Source of the DNA: Kingdonia uniflora
Lineage: Eukaryota; Streptophyta; Magnoliopsida; Ranunculales; Circaeasteraceae
Assembly (NCBI GenBank): GCA_014058105.1
Contig: JACGCM010001620.1
Span: 620,001-684,000 of the forward strand
Length of the DNA: 64,000 bases
Direction of reading: 5' to 3'
Each line of letters starts with the position of its first letter. Position 1 is the first letter of the stretch. The notes beneath the pieces were generated by a model. That model was not told the DNA's origin and did not search any database. It saw nothing but the letters and a program-made list of their open reading frames with translations. Shown piece by piece: positions 1-11,617 of this stretch. The translations under genes and the position numbers were made by a program.

Positions 1-821
1 CCTAATTCTCTAGATAATCGCCGATAACTACTCGCAGCTACAAATTATTTTACAAAATGGGTAGAAGCAGTTCCACTCTGTCAAACCCGAGAAGAAGAGG
101 TCATCTCTTTTACCAAGGAACACATCATTACTCGGTTCGGATGCCCCCTCTTAATTTGAATCGATAATGGACCATAATTTGTTAGAGGAAAAGTTGCAGC
201 TTTCCTTAACAAACACAATATCATCTACTCACCATCCAACCCCTACTACCCTCAAGGAAATGGCCAAGCCGAAATCACCAACAAAACCATCATGGATGGA
301 CTCAAGAAGAGGCTTCACTCACAGAAATAAGGAAACCGGGTACGAGAGCTCCCTTATATCTTATGGGCATACCGTACCACTCCACATCAATTAACCAGCT
401 GTACCCCACTCCTCCTCGCCTATGGGACCGAAGCTGTCATTCCAACAGAATACCATCATCCAGTCAAGGATTACAAGCTAACTGACGAAGAAAACAAGTT
501 CGAATTGGCCTACAACCTTAATTGGATTGATGAAACTAGTTAATGCATTATCGCCAACCTAGGTCAATATCTCCATATGCTAGCAAGTTCATACAACAGA
601 CGAGTCAGAAGTCGTACTTACCAAATTGATGATCTCGTCCTCCGCGAAATCCCTCAACACAGAAAAAAAAACCACATCTTGGGAAACTAGCAGAAAATTT
701 GGAGGGTCCATTCCTTATAACTAGTCTCACTGGCCTGGGATCATATTACCTCATGACCGAAGAGGGAGTTCATATCTCAAATCCTTGGAATACTAGGCGA
801 CTGAAATGGTACTATCGTTAA
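1..821 (+). pseudogene. Integrase C-terminal part of element A, broken
   Basis: Read on the plus strand this gives the integrase core and tail: a WVEAVPLCQTREEE stretch, the second catalytic Asp in IDNGP, PQGNGQAEITNKT around the catalytic Glu, then a tail ending NPWNTRRLKWYYR before a TAA at 819-821. That ending matches the end of pol in elements B and C. In-frame stops lie just before and after the IDNGP motif and further on, and at least one frame change follows, so no functional integrase can be made from this copy. Upstream pol lies outside the window. Confidence 0.88.
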
Positions 822-970
822 GTCCCTCAATACTCTATTTTAAATTCTCATTTTTCCCATTCCAAAAGTGAGATTTTAATCTCCATATAATGTACATCCT
901 TTTCTATTCAATGAAAACTTCTAAGTTTTTTCCCACTCGACTCTCTACTTACATAGAAAATACATAGATT

Positions 971-1620
971 AAAGCAAAGGAAATACTAGCTTTCAATCGA
1001 CCTCTATTCTTATTAAAGCAAAGGTAAAACTAGTTTTGATTGACTCTATTATACTTTGTAATTAAAAAAAAGATAATACTAGTTTTCAATCAAGGAGCAC
1101 TACTAAACATAAGATAAAGCAAAGGTAAAACTAGCTTTCATCTCTCAATATGGCTGTGACATTTATACTCTGCAATTAAAATAAAGGTAATACTAGTTTT
1201 CAATTAAGGAACTCTACCAGACATAAGATAAAGCAAAGGTAAAACTAGCTTTCATATCTCAATATGGTTGTGACATTTATACTCTGCAATTAAAACAAAA
1301 GTAATACTAGTTTTCAATCAAGAAACTCTACCAGACATAAGATAAAGTAAAAGTAAAACTAGCTTTTATCTCTCAATATGGCTGCGACATTTATACTCCA
1401 CGATTAAAACAAAGGTAATACTAGTTTTCAATCAAGAAACTCTACCAAACATAAAATAAAGCAAATTTAAAACTAGCTTTCATCTCTCAATATGGCTGCG
1501 ACATTTATACTCTGTGATTAAAATAAAGATAATATTAGTTTTCAATCAAAGAACTCTACCAGACATAAGATAAGGCAAAGGTAAAACTAGTTTTCATCTC
1601 TTAATATGTCTGCGACAGAT
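971..1620 (+). repeat. 114-bp tandem array in the 3' region of element A
   Basis: The word TCTCAATATGG starts at 1143, 1257, 1371 and 1485, and a variant starts at 1599, so the period is exactly 114 bases. Each monomer is itself two related halves, one with AAAGGTAAAACTAGCTTTCA and one with AAAGGTAATACTAGTTTTCA, which suggests an older unit of about 57 bases. Copies before 1143 are more diverged. The array sits between the end of pol and the antisense gene, the place where Tat/Ogre elements are known to grow arrays. Confidence 0.93.
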
Positions 1621-1727
1621 ACTTTTTCAAGTTACATATACAGACACTACAAAGGATCATATTCTGTTGTTGGGAGGTTAGCTACATTTCCCCCTACAAT
1701 AGAATGATGATCATCCATAAATTCTCA

Positions 1728-3266
1728 AGCTCAAGCAGTCACAACGATCCTGCCTTGCTCTACCAATTCAGCAGGTTGAGAACCTAACTCCATTTCCATG
1801 GAGTTCATACAGTTTCTTTGATCTACTTCAGCTCTACAAATGCATCCTCTACCTGACAAATAGTCGTACAATGTATTCATCTCTAACTCGAGCCTTCTAA
1901 TCTCTTCAACTAAATAGGCAATCACTGCCATTAATATCTCAGAGTGCGATACCTCAAGCATATCAATTTTAGATAAAATTTATCTGGTCGCTTGAAGGCG
2001 CTTTTTCAACCTCTTATACCATGCTTCTTGCCATTTCATGTGGCTATCTGTGTGGAACATAAATTTGATATTCTCCTTTTCCTTCTCATCAGCTTTAGTT
2101 GATTCATCCTGGTTTATCACCCTCAATTCTACCACCTGAGCATGAAATTCCTCAACCTCCCTGTCTTTACTTGAACTTATCCCCGCAGGAGAGTTCTTCA
2201 ATAACTCATCTTTTTTCTTTATCAAAATCTTTTTACCCCTGATAACACGCTCTAACTCTTGTTCCCTAGCAAGAACAGCGTCCAACTTAGTTTGGCACTC
2301 CCTTAACCGTTCATTCCCTTTTTGCATGTGACATTGAGTTCGAGCTACTTTTCCTTCCATCTCTCTGATTTGAGCTGATAGGCTAAGTGCATCCCCTTGA
2401 ACAAGGGAAACCCTAGCATCACCTTTATTCTTCCACGAGCGCTCTCCGACTTTGGTACTTTTGGCGCGCGAATTGGCCTAAGCCAAATTGGTATTCAATT
2501 ATGTTACCCTCTCATTTAATTCATCACATTTCCTTTGCACCAATTAAAACTTTGTATATATAGCAGGCAAATCGGTTTTCAATTGTGCCACCCTCTCATT
2601 CAAGTCAATTGTTCAACCACAACTTCAGAGTTAGATAGGTCATCTCGATCTCTTTTTAGCTCGCTATCTTTCTCAACCATTTTCTGCTTTAATCGATCCA
2701 GTTCGCCTCTGGAATTTACAAAACCAGTTCGAGTCAGCTCTTGTTCCTTCACTTTACGGGTAATTTAGTTCTTCAGACTGGCCATAAAATGGCATAATTC
2801 TTTCTCTGATGTTTCTAACACCTGTATACGGTATTGAGCCATGTCAGCCTCATTATTCATTACCATCAAGGCGTCATTCGTGCTTTTAAGTTTTGCTATA
2901 TTTTTATTCGTCTCTGCGAGCTCTTTTTGACCCATACTAATTCTGGCATCCTTTCCCTCGATCTTCCGAGTGAGGTTATCAGCAGTTTAAGTTGCCTCAA
3001 CGAACTAAAAATATACCTTTACATGTTGATCTTCCCTATATTCGCCTATCTCATTTTATCAAACTCTGCCACAAATTCTTGGTTACATTGGCGTGTCACT
3101 TCTTCGCTCAAGCGAGCTGACTCCAATTTGACATTTACATCATAAATACAATATATCAAGTTTGATTCAGAACACTCACTCAATACATACATCTTATTTC
3201 TAATAAAATTTATATTTTTCGACATCTACTATGTAAAACTACTTCTAAACTTAAGGTCGAAGTATG
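1728..3266 (-). pseudogene. Antisense coiled-coil gene of element A, 3' part
   Basis: The minus strand reads a run of heptad-like charged segments (for example 1980-2360, rich in K, E, Q and L) and ends with a 76-residue block at 1731-1961. That block contains IAYLVEEIRRLELE and a GRGCICRAE motif and ends GRIVV. The same ending occurs in element B on its own antisense strand (6989-7207), which shows this is a conserved gene of the family and not chance. The upstream part continues at 12224-14520, separated by element B. Several frame changes or introns lie between the segments. No enzymatic motif is visible. The function is unknown; it is probably a self-associating structural protein. Confidence 0.75.
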
Positions 3267-3271
3267 GTCAC
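3267..3271. repeat. Target site duplication of element B, left copy
   Basis: GTCAC directly precedes the TGTAGGG start of the left LTR, and GTCAC directly follows the CCCCACA end of the right LTR at 12219-12223. A perfect 5-bp duplication is what a Ty3/gypsy integrase leaves. It fixes both ends of element B and proves that B inserted into element A. Confidence 0.96.
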
Positions 3272-3873
3272 TGTAGGGACCAGATTTTGTAAAGCTCGAA
3301 ATAGCTTGAATCGATCATTATACCAATAACTACTATGACAAGAATTAAATAAGGGATAACACTTGACACAGGGGATTTAGCGTGGAGACCTATAAATAGG
3401 TAAAAAAAAACCACGACCTCGAGTGGAGGATTTTGTTAAAGTAGTATTATTGCTTGAGAGAGAGGGAGAATCTGATTACAAGAGTTAATCTAAGAAAAGA
3501 TAGCTAGAGATCAGATAATTATATGTATCAAATTTTTTGTTGACCATCCTGTTTCCTTAGGAGTTCTGCCCTTTTATAAACCCTGCTCTCAGCTTGACAT
3601 CGTGCTTAAACACGCTCTCTTGAAAGTGGAAGTCATGGGCAGTTGAGTGTGTAACTTCTAGCTCGTGGGAGATAGGTGTATGTTGACTTATTCTGTTAAC
3701 ATCTGTTGTGGATGACCCAGGTTCTGCTTGAATTCGTAGTCGATGTGTAAGTGTTGACGTGCATGTAACGTGTTTGTTTAAGCGTGAGTCTGGTACTGGA
3801 TAAGATCGAGTCTTCCGGAGCACGAGGAATAGATGAGATCGAGTGTCCATAGCTTGAGGGATAAGTCCCTACA
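3272..3873 (-). repeat. 3' LTR of element B
   Basis: A 602-bp direct repeat of 11618-12218. On the plus strand it begins TGTAGGGACC and ends GTCCCTACA, so it has the usual TG...CA ends. On the element strand it follows the polypurine tract at 3874-3886. Both copies keep a segment reading CTTTTATA-like, in which a TATA box is plausible. Differences between the copies are mostly transitions, as expected for methylated plant repeats. Confidence 0.95.
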
Positions 3874-3886
3874 ATCGCCCCCTCGC
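3874..3886 (-). other. Polypurine tract of element B
   Basis: On the minus strand this reads GCGAGGGGGCGAT and abuts the TGTAGGG start of the LTR. The purine run GAGGGGG also precedes the element A LTR (GTGAGGGGGCAAT at 17411-17424), so the plus-strand priming site is conserved between the two elements. Confidence 0.85.
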
Positions 3887-4169
3887 AACTGAAGTCACGT
3901 TTGGCTTTAGTTGAGAAAAACCCTAAACTTTGACCCTGTGATGACGTAAGCGAGAGTTTGAAAACCGAAATGTCTGCATTGATGAGTGTGTTGTCATTAT
4001 GACGCGTGAGTGTTATGGGCAGACTTGTGGTTTTCCCGAGCGAATGACTGTCTTGGGAAACAACGTGCGCTAAATGCGCTATCTCTATAAATAGTGGTCA
4101 GATCTGATTGCCAAATAACCTGCAACAAATCTTCACTGCAGAGAAAAACAAACATATTCATTTTTTTTT

Positions 4170-4740
4170 AGGGGTGAGAAAAAAAAATATGAGTTTTTGC
4201 ATGCGTACGTTTGCAACATCTTGGTTAAGATGACGAATCAAGTGTATCATACCTGGTTTTCTTTCATCATGAAGGAACCCCGGATACGGTATTTTGGCTA
4301 TCAGAGTAAGGAAACTCCCTTTGTTGTTTTGCTGAAGGAGTGTTGTTTAAAATATTACCGGGTATTATGTAGCGTCTGATTTAGCAGCTGGGGTGTATGC
4401 GATGCAAAATCCCTGACCTCTAATGATGCTCTGATTTCTAAGGTAGGAGTCCTCTTCAAGCTCTACTAACTCCGGGCTGGTAGGGATAAGGAGGAAGAGA
4501 TGGCGGTGGTGGAAGTGGCGTATGAAAGATGGATTTCTTCCTTCGGCACAATCGTCTTTTCTTTTAATTCTTCCTGCAGGGAAATGAAGGGGAAAGAGGT
4601 ATTTGACTTGTTGCAGTCTTGCATTTTTCGAGCTGTGGCTAAGGTTTCTCTGGAAGATCAGCATTATCCTGGCAACGAGAAAAGAACTAGAGACCTGTTC
4701 TCGTGCTTGAGAAAGTATCTATAATATCAAGCTTCTTAAA
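4170..4740 (+). pseudogene. Small LTR-proximal antisense reading region, element B
   Basis: Lies on the plus strand, opposite to element B transcription, about 300 bases inside the 3' LTR. The first part (4197-4379) encodes KEPRIRYFGYQSKETPF. Element A has KLKLRYFGNQSLEMSTPF at the same place on its own antisense strand (16969-17268). A second open stretch at 4500-4724 follows after stops. Shared residues at a shared place argue for a real small gene or a first exon of the coiled-coil gene downstream. The function is unknown. Confidence 0.5.
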
Positions 4741-5118
4741 AGCTTGATTATGTAATTGTAAAGCAACGCTATAGGGGTAGTCCTATAAAGAACTTGTTAG
4801 ATGAAAATCGAGCGTAATAAAAGAATATTTTGTTTGTTACTTACTAGCAAAAAGCAAAAATAGTCGACACGTCATCGAGCTGTAATAATATGGGAGTAAA
4901 TAGTTGGTGGGATAACATACCTTATCCTACCTTATAAATGACTCGAGCTTAACAGATGTAAAGATAAAACTCAAAATGTAACCTTCAGATAGCTCGATTT
5001 AAGCATGAAAAGATAATAGTAAGTAGTTCGAACCCGGGAAGAGTGGGTTATAGAAATTGAAATACGTTGCGTATAGTCAATTAAAAAACTAGTCCTGTTA
5101 ACTGAACAGTATAAAAGT

Positions 5119-7336
5119 ATGACTTGTTCTTTAAGAAGGTTATTCATGAAAATGGTGAAGACTCGCTCTCAGAGGGCTGCTGAAGCGCGTATGTTAAACG
5201 ACTTACGCTTAGCACTCAAAATTGATGAAATAAGGGAAGTTGTTGCCCTAAAGCTGAAGGAAGTTAGGGCCAAAAGTGTAGCTGAAGCGGAGCGATTAGT
5301 TTCTGCGTCTGCTACTTCTTGGAACAACCTTGCAGGGAAGCTCTACAACCTGAGGTATACAAAGGCAGAGATTTTGGCATTTAGCAAAGAGAAATATGAG
5401 GAGAAGGAAATTGTGGATGAAGAGGAGGTTGAGGAAATGGAGGATGGTCTGAATGTTGCTGAAATGACTGTTGCCGATAATCAGGAAACTATTGATCAGG
5501 TAGGATGATCGTGTAATGTAACATCGGTTGCGAAACATGAACTCGAGCTTTGTAATAATACTGTTGTTTGATGCCAACAATATTTTTCTTATGAAACCCT
5601 GTATTGTAGGAGATAGAAAGCTTGCGCCTCAGAGTTGTGGACTTAGAGGGCCTGCTTGAAGTGGAGAAAAACTCCTTTGCTGATTTGCAGGTTAGATAAT
5701 TCAGATAAATTAATAACTAGATAAACATAAATTTAATAGAAGAAGGGATATGTACCTTGTAAGTCTAGTTCAGGATGTTTGTGTATGTACACTCTGCCTT
5801 ACGACCAAAGCTTGTTTCTTGGCCGGTAGGCCAAGGGGGGACTGGCTCTCTTGAGCTTGCAGGTGTCTATTTTGCAAGTTTGTCAGTATGCTTCTGTCGA
5901 TCTGTTTCCCAATTAAGTACTGATGTTGTGAATCCCTGCTAACTATTATGCAGAAGGAGCTAGATGTTGCTAGAGAGAGAGAAGAGCAGACTCTTTTGTA
6001 TAATGCTGAGTATGCAGAAGAATATAAGGTTTTGATCTCTTAGTATGAAGATCGATTGGATGATAATGTAAAGCTTTCTCTAAAGCTCGAAGAAGCTAAG
6101 AGCCAAGTCGAGGATAAGACTGCAACACTTTTGAGCAGGGATTTGGCTTTGAACCAACTTATCAGTGAACTTGCTGAGTTAAAGGAAAGAGCGGCGTCAA
6201 GTTCTCGGCACGATGCTGAGTTAGCCGAATACCGTATTAGAGCACTGAATGACGAGATATCTGATATGAAATGTAACATTCGTGCTCTTAACGAGAAGTT
6301 GTTAAAAAGAGAGATCGACCTGGATACTGCGCGAACTAACTTGGCTGTGTCTGAGGCCGATTTTGAAAATTTGAGCAGTAGTATTGTGGGAAAATATTTA
6401 GAATTGCGTAACTCTGCACAAATACGTGATAGTTTGATTGCCAGGTTAGATCGTTTGAAGGCTGATTTACGTCATTTAAAAGAGAGAGAGGCTAAGAGCA
6501 GGGCTGATTTAGCAAAGGTTCAAGACAAAAACAAAAGTTTGGTGAACGATTTCGCCTACGTCCACAGAAATGTGAGGAGGGTGGTGCAACGTGATAAGGA
6601 GATGAATGAAAGAATTAATCAACTCTGCACTCGAATTACCAAATTGGAGCGGGAATTATGTGCACGGGAAATGAAGTATGAGAAGGATCTCAAATTGGAA
6701 TTGGATAAAAGGAATGGCAAAATTAATTCTGGCGAGGAGAGTCGAGAGATGAAGGAATTCCTTCGTCAAAAAGAAGAGTTAGTGGAGAATATGTGTATTG
6801 ACCTCGCAAATTCTCGAGAGAAGTCGATAGACCTTATGAGGCAGATGAGTGAACGTATTGATCAATTAACAGCAGAATTGGCTGAATCGAAAGCTCGTCG
6901 TTTGAGGGATAACAAACATGCTGTTGTTACTCACTAATCCTTTAAGGAACTAGTAGTTCATGAGCAAGATAAATGTGACGGTGAAGCTTTGCATCAACGG
7001 AAATTAAGCGCATTAGTTGCATTTTTTATCGAGGAAATAAAATTTCTGCAGGTTGAGAGGGATTTGATGCAAGGTTGCTTCATTGGGAGGACTTGTGTAT
7101 GTAAACTCGATATCTCGAGCATAGATCCGATTGGGGTTATGGATCGTGGTATTGGGACCACGACTGCTGAAAAGATAGCTCGAGGGAGAGAAATTGTTGT
7201 TGAATGATCTCCAGAATACATGGCATCCAGGACTGAAATAGGGGGAAGCTCGAGTGCAGTCCCACCTACTCCTGCTGTGGGTGGAAGGTCAACTGCTCTC
7301 CCATCAAGAAAATCTAGCAGAATTAAAAAGAAGTAG
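5119..7336 (+). pseudogene. Antisense coiled-coil gene of element B
   Basis: Starts with MTCSLRRLF and a basic MVKTRSQRAAEAR stretch (5119-5508), followed by what look like short exons near 5611-5690 (EIESLRLRVVDLEGLL) and 5953-6030, then a 293-residue open segment (6056-6937) of almost unbroken heptads rich in L, E, K, R and D. The last block (6989-7207) has VAFFIEEIKFLQVE, GRTCVCKLD and GREIVV, matching the end of the element A gene. After a TGA at 7205-7207 the same frame stays open for 43 codons to a TAG at 7334-7336, ending in a basic SRKSSRIKKK tail that could be a nuclear signal. In-frame stops make this copy doubtful, but it is the best preserved of the two. Confidence 0.72.
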
Positions 7337-7552
7337 ACTTGAATACTAATAACGAGTACCTTTTGTAATTAGATGTTGATGCTTCAGTAACAGATTGAAT
7401 TGATCAGTGTTCGATGTAGGCCCTTGAGAGGAGCGTTGTAATTTGAAATGTTGATATTGGAAACTAACATATTCTTCGCCTGCAGTAGATGTTATTCTCT
7501 GGTTTGACCCATCGAATTAGAAGAAGTCTGTGGGTGTAGAAGTAAGTATTAT

Positions 7553-8830
7553 CTGTGCTTCAACCCTTAGACTTTAGTGAGGCTTAGCAGCATCGGGCAA
7601 GTTTTTTCCCTACTCGTACTTTAGGCGTATTATCTTCAGACTAAGAGGTTCATTATGGCCCCCGCCTTCGGATGTATGAGTATCCTCAGGAGTTAGGCTA
7701 GTATTATCTATGCCATTAGCAATATTGGATGTTGGAGCTCATCGACAGCGAGCAAGTTTTTTCCTCACTCGTGCTTTAGGCTTGTTATCTTCAGGCTAAG
7801 AGGTTCGTTATGCTCCCCGCTTTCGGATGTATGAGTATCCTCAGGAGTTAGGCTAGTATTATCTATGACATTACCAATATTGGATGTTGGAGCTTATCAG
7901 CAGCGAGCAAGTTTTTACCTCACTCATGTTTTAGGCTTGTTTTCTTCAGGTTAAGAGGTTCGTTATGGCCTCCACCTTCGGGTGTATGAGTATCCTCAGG
8001 AGTTAGGCTAGTATTATCTATGACATTACCAATATTAGATGTTGGAGCTTATCGGCAGCGAGCAAGTTTTTTCCTCACTCGTGTTTTAGGCTTGTTATCT
8101 TCAGGCTAAGAGGTTTGTTATGGCCCCCGCCTTCGAATGTATAAGTATCCTCAGGAGTTAGGCTAGTATTATCTATGCCATTACCAATATTGGATGTTGT
8201 AGCTTATCGGTAGCGAGCAAGTTTTTTCCTCACTCGTGCTTTAGGCTTGTTATCTTCAGGCTAAGAGGATCGTTATGGCCTCTGCCTTCGGGTGTATGAG
8301 TATCCTCAGGAGTTAGGCTAGTATTATCTATGCCATTACCAATATTGGATGTTGGAGCTTATCGGCAGTGAGCAAGTTTTTTCCTCACTCGTGCTTTTGG
8401 CTTGTTATCTTCAGGCTAAGAGGTTGGTTATGGCCGCCGCCTTCGGATGTATGAGTATCCTCAGGAGTTAGGCTAGTATTATCTATGCCATTACCAATAT
8501 TGGATGTTGGAGCTTATCGGCAGCGAGAAAGTTTTTTCCTCACTCGTGCTTTAGGCTTGTTATCTTCAGGCTAAGAGGTTCGTTATGGCCCTCGCCTTTC
8601 GATGTAAGAGTATCCTCAGGAGTTAGGCTAGTATTATCTATGCCATTACCAATATTGGATGTTGGAGCTTATCGGCAGCGAGTAAGTTTTTTTTTCTCAC
8701 TCGTGCTTTAGGTTTGTTATCTTCAGGCTAAGAAGATCATTATGGCCCCCTCCTTCAAATGTATGAGTATCCTCATGAGTTAGGCTAGTATTATCTATGT
8801 CATTACCAATATTGAACGTTGGTTTTAGCT
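7553..8830 (-). repeat. 155-bp tandem array in the 3' region of element B
   Basis: The word TATCCTCAGG starts at 7681, 7836, 7991, 8146, 8301, 8456 and 8611, all exactly 155 bases apart; a variant follows at 8768 (157). About eight units are present, similar to each other apart from scattered substitutions. The monomer is unrelated to the 114-bp unit in element A apart from a TAATACTAG word seen when both are read on the pol strand. The array follows the end of pol, as in A. Confidence 0.95.
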
Positions 8831-9015
8831 TTAGGTATCGACCTAGTATAAACTGTGCTTTAACCCTTGGGTGGAGATGGATGGAGATGAAGTGGAACTG
8901 TATAGCAGCGATTCTTGTGAAAAAAAGATATTTTATTGATTGAAAAGAGTTTGTACATACATTGGAAGTGAAACCTCGAGGTGGGTTGGGCGTTGTTGAG
9001 CGACGGAGGAGCTGT

Positions 9016-11022
9016 TCAGCGTCGATATAACTTTAATCTTCTTGTATTCCATGGATTTGGAATTTTGTCACCGGCTTCCATCATGAGATAGTATGAACCC
9101 AGACTAGTTTGACCTATGACCATGAAAGGACCTTCCCAGTTTTCTACTAGTTTCCCAGCATGTGGACCTTTTCTGTTATCTGGGATTTCTCAAAAGACCC
9201 AGTCATTGATAGCGAACTCCCGAGTGCGAACTCATTTGTTATATGAATTTTCCAGTGTTTGATGATATCGACCAAGATTTGCGATAGCTCGATCTCGTGT
9301 CTCATCAATCCAATTGAGGTTGTACGCCAATTCGAACTCATTTTCTTCGCCTGTGAGCTCGTGGTCTCTTACAGGATGGTAGTACTTTGTTGGGATCACT
9401 GCTTTAGTTCCATAAGCAAGTAGAAAAAAAGAGCACTATGTTGACTTCTGGGGCGTAATTCAAAATGCCCATAAGATGTGAAGTAACTCACGTATCCAGT
9501 TGCCCTTCTTCTGTGACATAAGGCACTTTTTGAGACCATCCACGATGATTTTGTTTACGATCTCCGCCTGTTCGTTTCCCTGGGGGTAGTACAGGTTTGA
9601 TGGAGAATTGATTATGTTGTATTTGTTGAGAAATGTTATGACCTTGGCCCCAGCGAACTGAAGACCGTTATCGATATGGATCAAATGGGGACAACCGAAT
9701 CTTGTGATGATATGTTGCCAAATAAAAGAAATGACCTCTTCTTCTCGAGTTCTGCATAGAGGAACTACTTCGACCCATTTAGTGAAGTAATCCGTGGGAA
9801 CAAGGAGAAATTTCCTGTTACCAGGAGTATTGGGGAATTCACCAACTAGATCAAGTACCCATCGCTTGAACGGCCAGTAAGCCTTACTGGCATGGAGTTC
9901 GAGGACAGGGGCTCGAATTTGATTCCCATGACGCTGACATGCGTCGCATTTCCGTGGGTATTCTTCAGCTTGCTTCCGTATTCTTGGCCAAAACACTCCT
10001 TGGGTAATAGCTCTGTTAGCAAGAGCTCGTCCTGCGGTATGGGATTCGCAGTAACCTTCATGTAGATCTCGAAGAATCTTGTCGGCAAGTTCCTTAGAGA
10101 GACACTTGAGGTATGGACCAGTGACTGAACGTTTGTAGAGATTGTCGTTTGGTTAGACTGTGTAGCGCTTTGAATTCTCGATGATGTGTCTGCGCTGCTG
10201 TGGATCATCTAGTAGTGGCCCGTTGCATGAGTTATACGGACTGAGATAAATAACGAATGGCTTCCTCCAATCATCTTCAGCCATCTTATCGCCCCAAGTG
10301 TTAATCGCATATATTGTAGTACGATTAATACTAGGGCTAGAAATAACTTTAATTTGAAGGTGTCATGATTCTGTACCCAATACTTCGGCTAAGTAAGCCA
10401 AGGAGTCGGCGTGGCAATTCTCTCCTCGAGGGAGGTATTTGAGCGTAACTTTGTGAAATTTGTTTAGCTTTTCTGCAACCATAGCTGCATAATCGACCAT
10501 GATGTCGTTCTACTTGTAATGTTCTAAGTAGTGATGAACGATTAGAAGAGAGTCTCTGTAGGCCGAAATTTCAGTAATTCTGAGTTCGAGAGCCATATCC
10601 AGACAATGAATGAGTGTCTCGTACTCTATAACATTGTTCGAGGTTTTGAATTCGAGACGGATGGATTTCTCGATTCTGTCGTTGGAAGGTATAATGAGAA
10701 CGATGCCAATTCCTGACCCTGTGGGTCCTGCTAAACCATCAGTGAGGAGCCTCCACCCTTTTTGAGATATCTATGATGCTCGATCATCAAAAGATTTGGA
10801 GGGTGGAAACTCATCTGCTGCATCTTCGGCGAGATCTGGATCATGTTCTTCCCAGCCAGGATCTAAAACTGGAAAGTCTGCTATGAAATCAGCAACTGCT
10901 TGACCCTTTTCTGAAATTCGTTGCTCGAATTTAATTTCGTGCTCCCCCAAACTGACGGACCACTGCTGGAACTGTTGGAACCGCTTAACGTATGAGTTTG
11001 GGAACATGGTTACCTGTTTCCT
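9016..11022 (-). pseudogene. RNase H and integrase part of pol, element B
   Basis: Minus strand, from the RT/RNase H border (QQWSVSLGEHEIKFEQR and GQAVADFIADFP near 10880-10980) through the Tat-type second RNase H (TDGLAGPTG, EYETLIH, YRDSLLIV, CHADSLAYLA near 10380-10740) to integrase. The integrase shows the HHCC finger (DLHEGYCESH ... CDACQRHG), then catalytic Asp in PTDYFTKW, Asp in HIDNGLQF and Glu in NEQAEIVNK. The tail ends NPWNTRRLKLYRR and a TGA at 9016-9018. All key catalytic residues of RNase H and integrase are present, but a few stops and frame changes split the reading frame. Reverse transcriptase is missing. Confidence 0.88.
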
Positions 11023-11039
11023 CGCTCATATGTTCAGGA

Positions 11040-11533
11040 AGCGGAGCTCGGTAAGGAGGTCGCTGGACTTCCTCGGGTTGCTTGAAAGGCATGCGATCTC
11101 TGCTGATATCTGTCTGCGCCTCCTGTCCCAAATGAATTGAGACTATCGGTGCTTATGGATCTTCACAATAAATCCTGGAAATGTTTGTACTACGTACCTC
11201 ATGTGGCCCTAACCTCTCGTGAACAGAAACCTTTGAGGTCGTTGGTACTGTCTCGCGTTCTCCCAGGGCTGGTGGTGGTTAGCTACTCTGTAATGCTTTC
11301 AGAGCTATTTAAAAAACTAACATCTAAGCTTCTTGTTTCTTTGTCTCCAGGACTCGAGCTTGATGCTCTCGTTCTGACTCCTTCTCGCAGAGCTCTTGAT
11401 CTGCCAATAGCAGATGCTCGAGCTGACTCCGCTTCTTGGCTTTGGCAATTAAGCTCGCCTGAAGTTCGGTAACCCGATCAGGCCCCCTTGAACTTTCAGG
11501 CTGAGCACCTGAAGATTGACATATTTGAACCAT
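11040..11533 (-). pseudogene. N-terminal gag remnant of element B
   Basis: Minus strand, starting with MVQICQSSGAQPESSRGPD (11533) and a charged, Gln- and Glu-rich helical stretch down to 11324. Less open sequence then includes RSHAFQATRG, the counterpart of RSLTFQTSRG in the element C gag. After that the sequence jumps directly to the RT/RNase H border near 11010. The capsid part, nucleocapsid, protease and most of RT are gone. Confidence 0.7.
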
Positions 11534-11597
11534 AATTGAATACTACTTGACTGATGAGTATTTATCGTGGCTCTTAAGTACGTGGAAAAACTGTGCG

Positions 11598-11615
11598 TTC
11601 CTACAGACGGCGCCA
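11598..11615 (-). other. Primer binding site of element B
   Basis: On the minus strand, TGGCGCCGTCTGTAGGAA starts two bases after the 5' LTR. Element C has the same site with one change (23692-23709). The first nine bases match the 3' end of plant tRNA-Asp as used by Athila/Tat elements. The rest does not match what I know of that tRNA, yet it is conserved between B and C. Confidence 0.85.
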
Positions 11616-11617
11616 AA

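Noticed and set aside
3557..3850. Frame inside the left LTR of element B (and 11965-12292 in the right LTR)
   Set aside because: Both lie in LTR sequence. The similarity between them is the LTR repeat itself.
7553..8830. CRISPR-like array
   Set aside because: Units of 155 bases are contiguous without unique spacers, in a plant retrotransposon; it is an ordinary tandem array.
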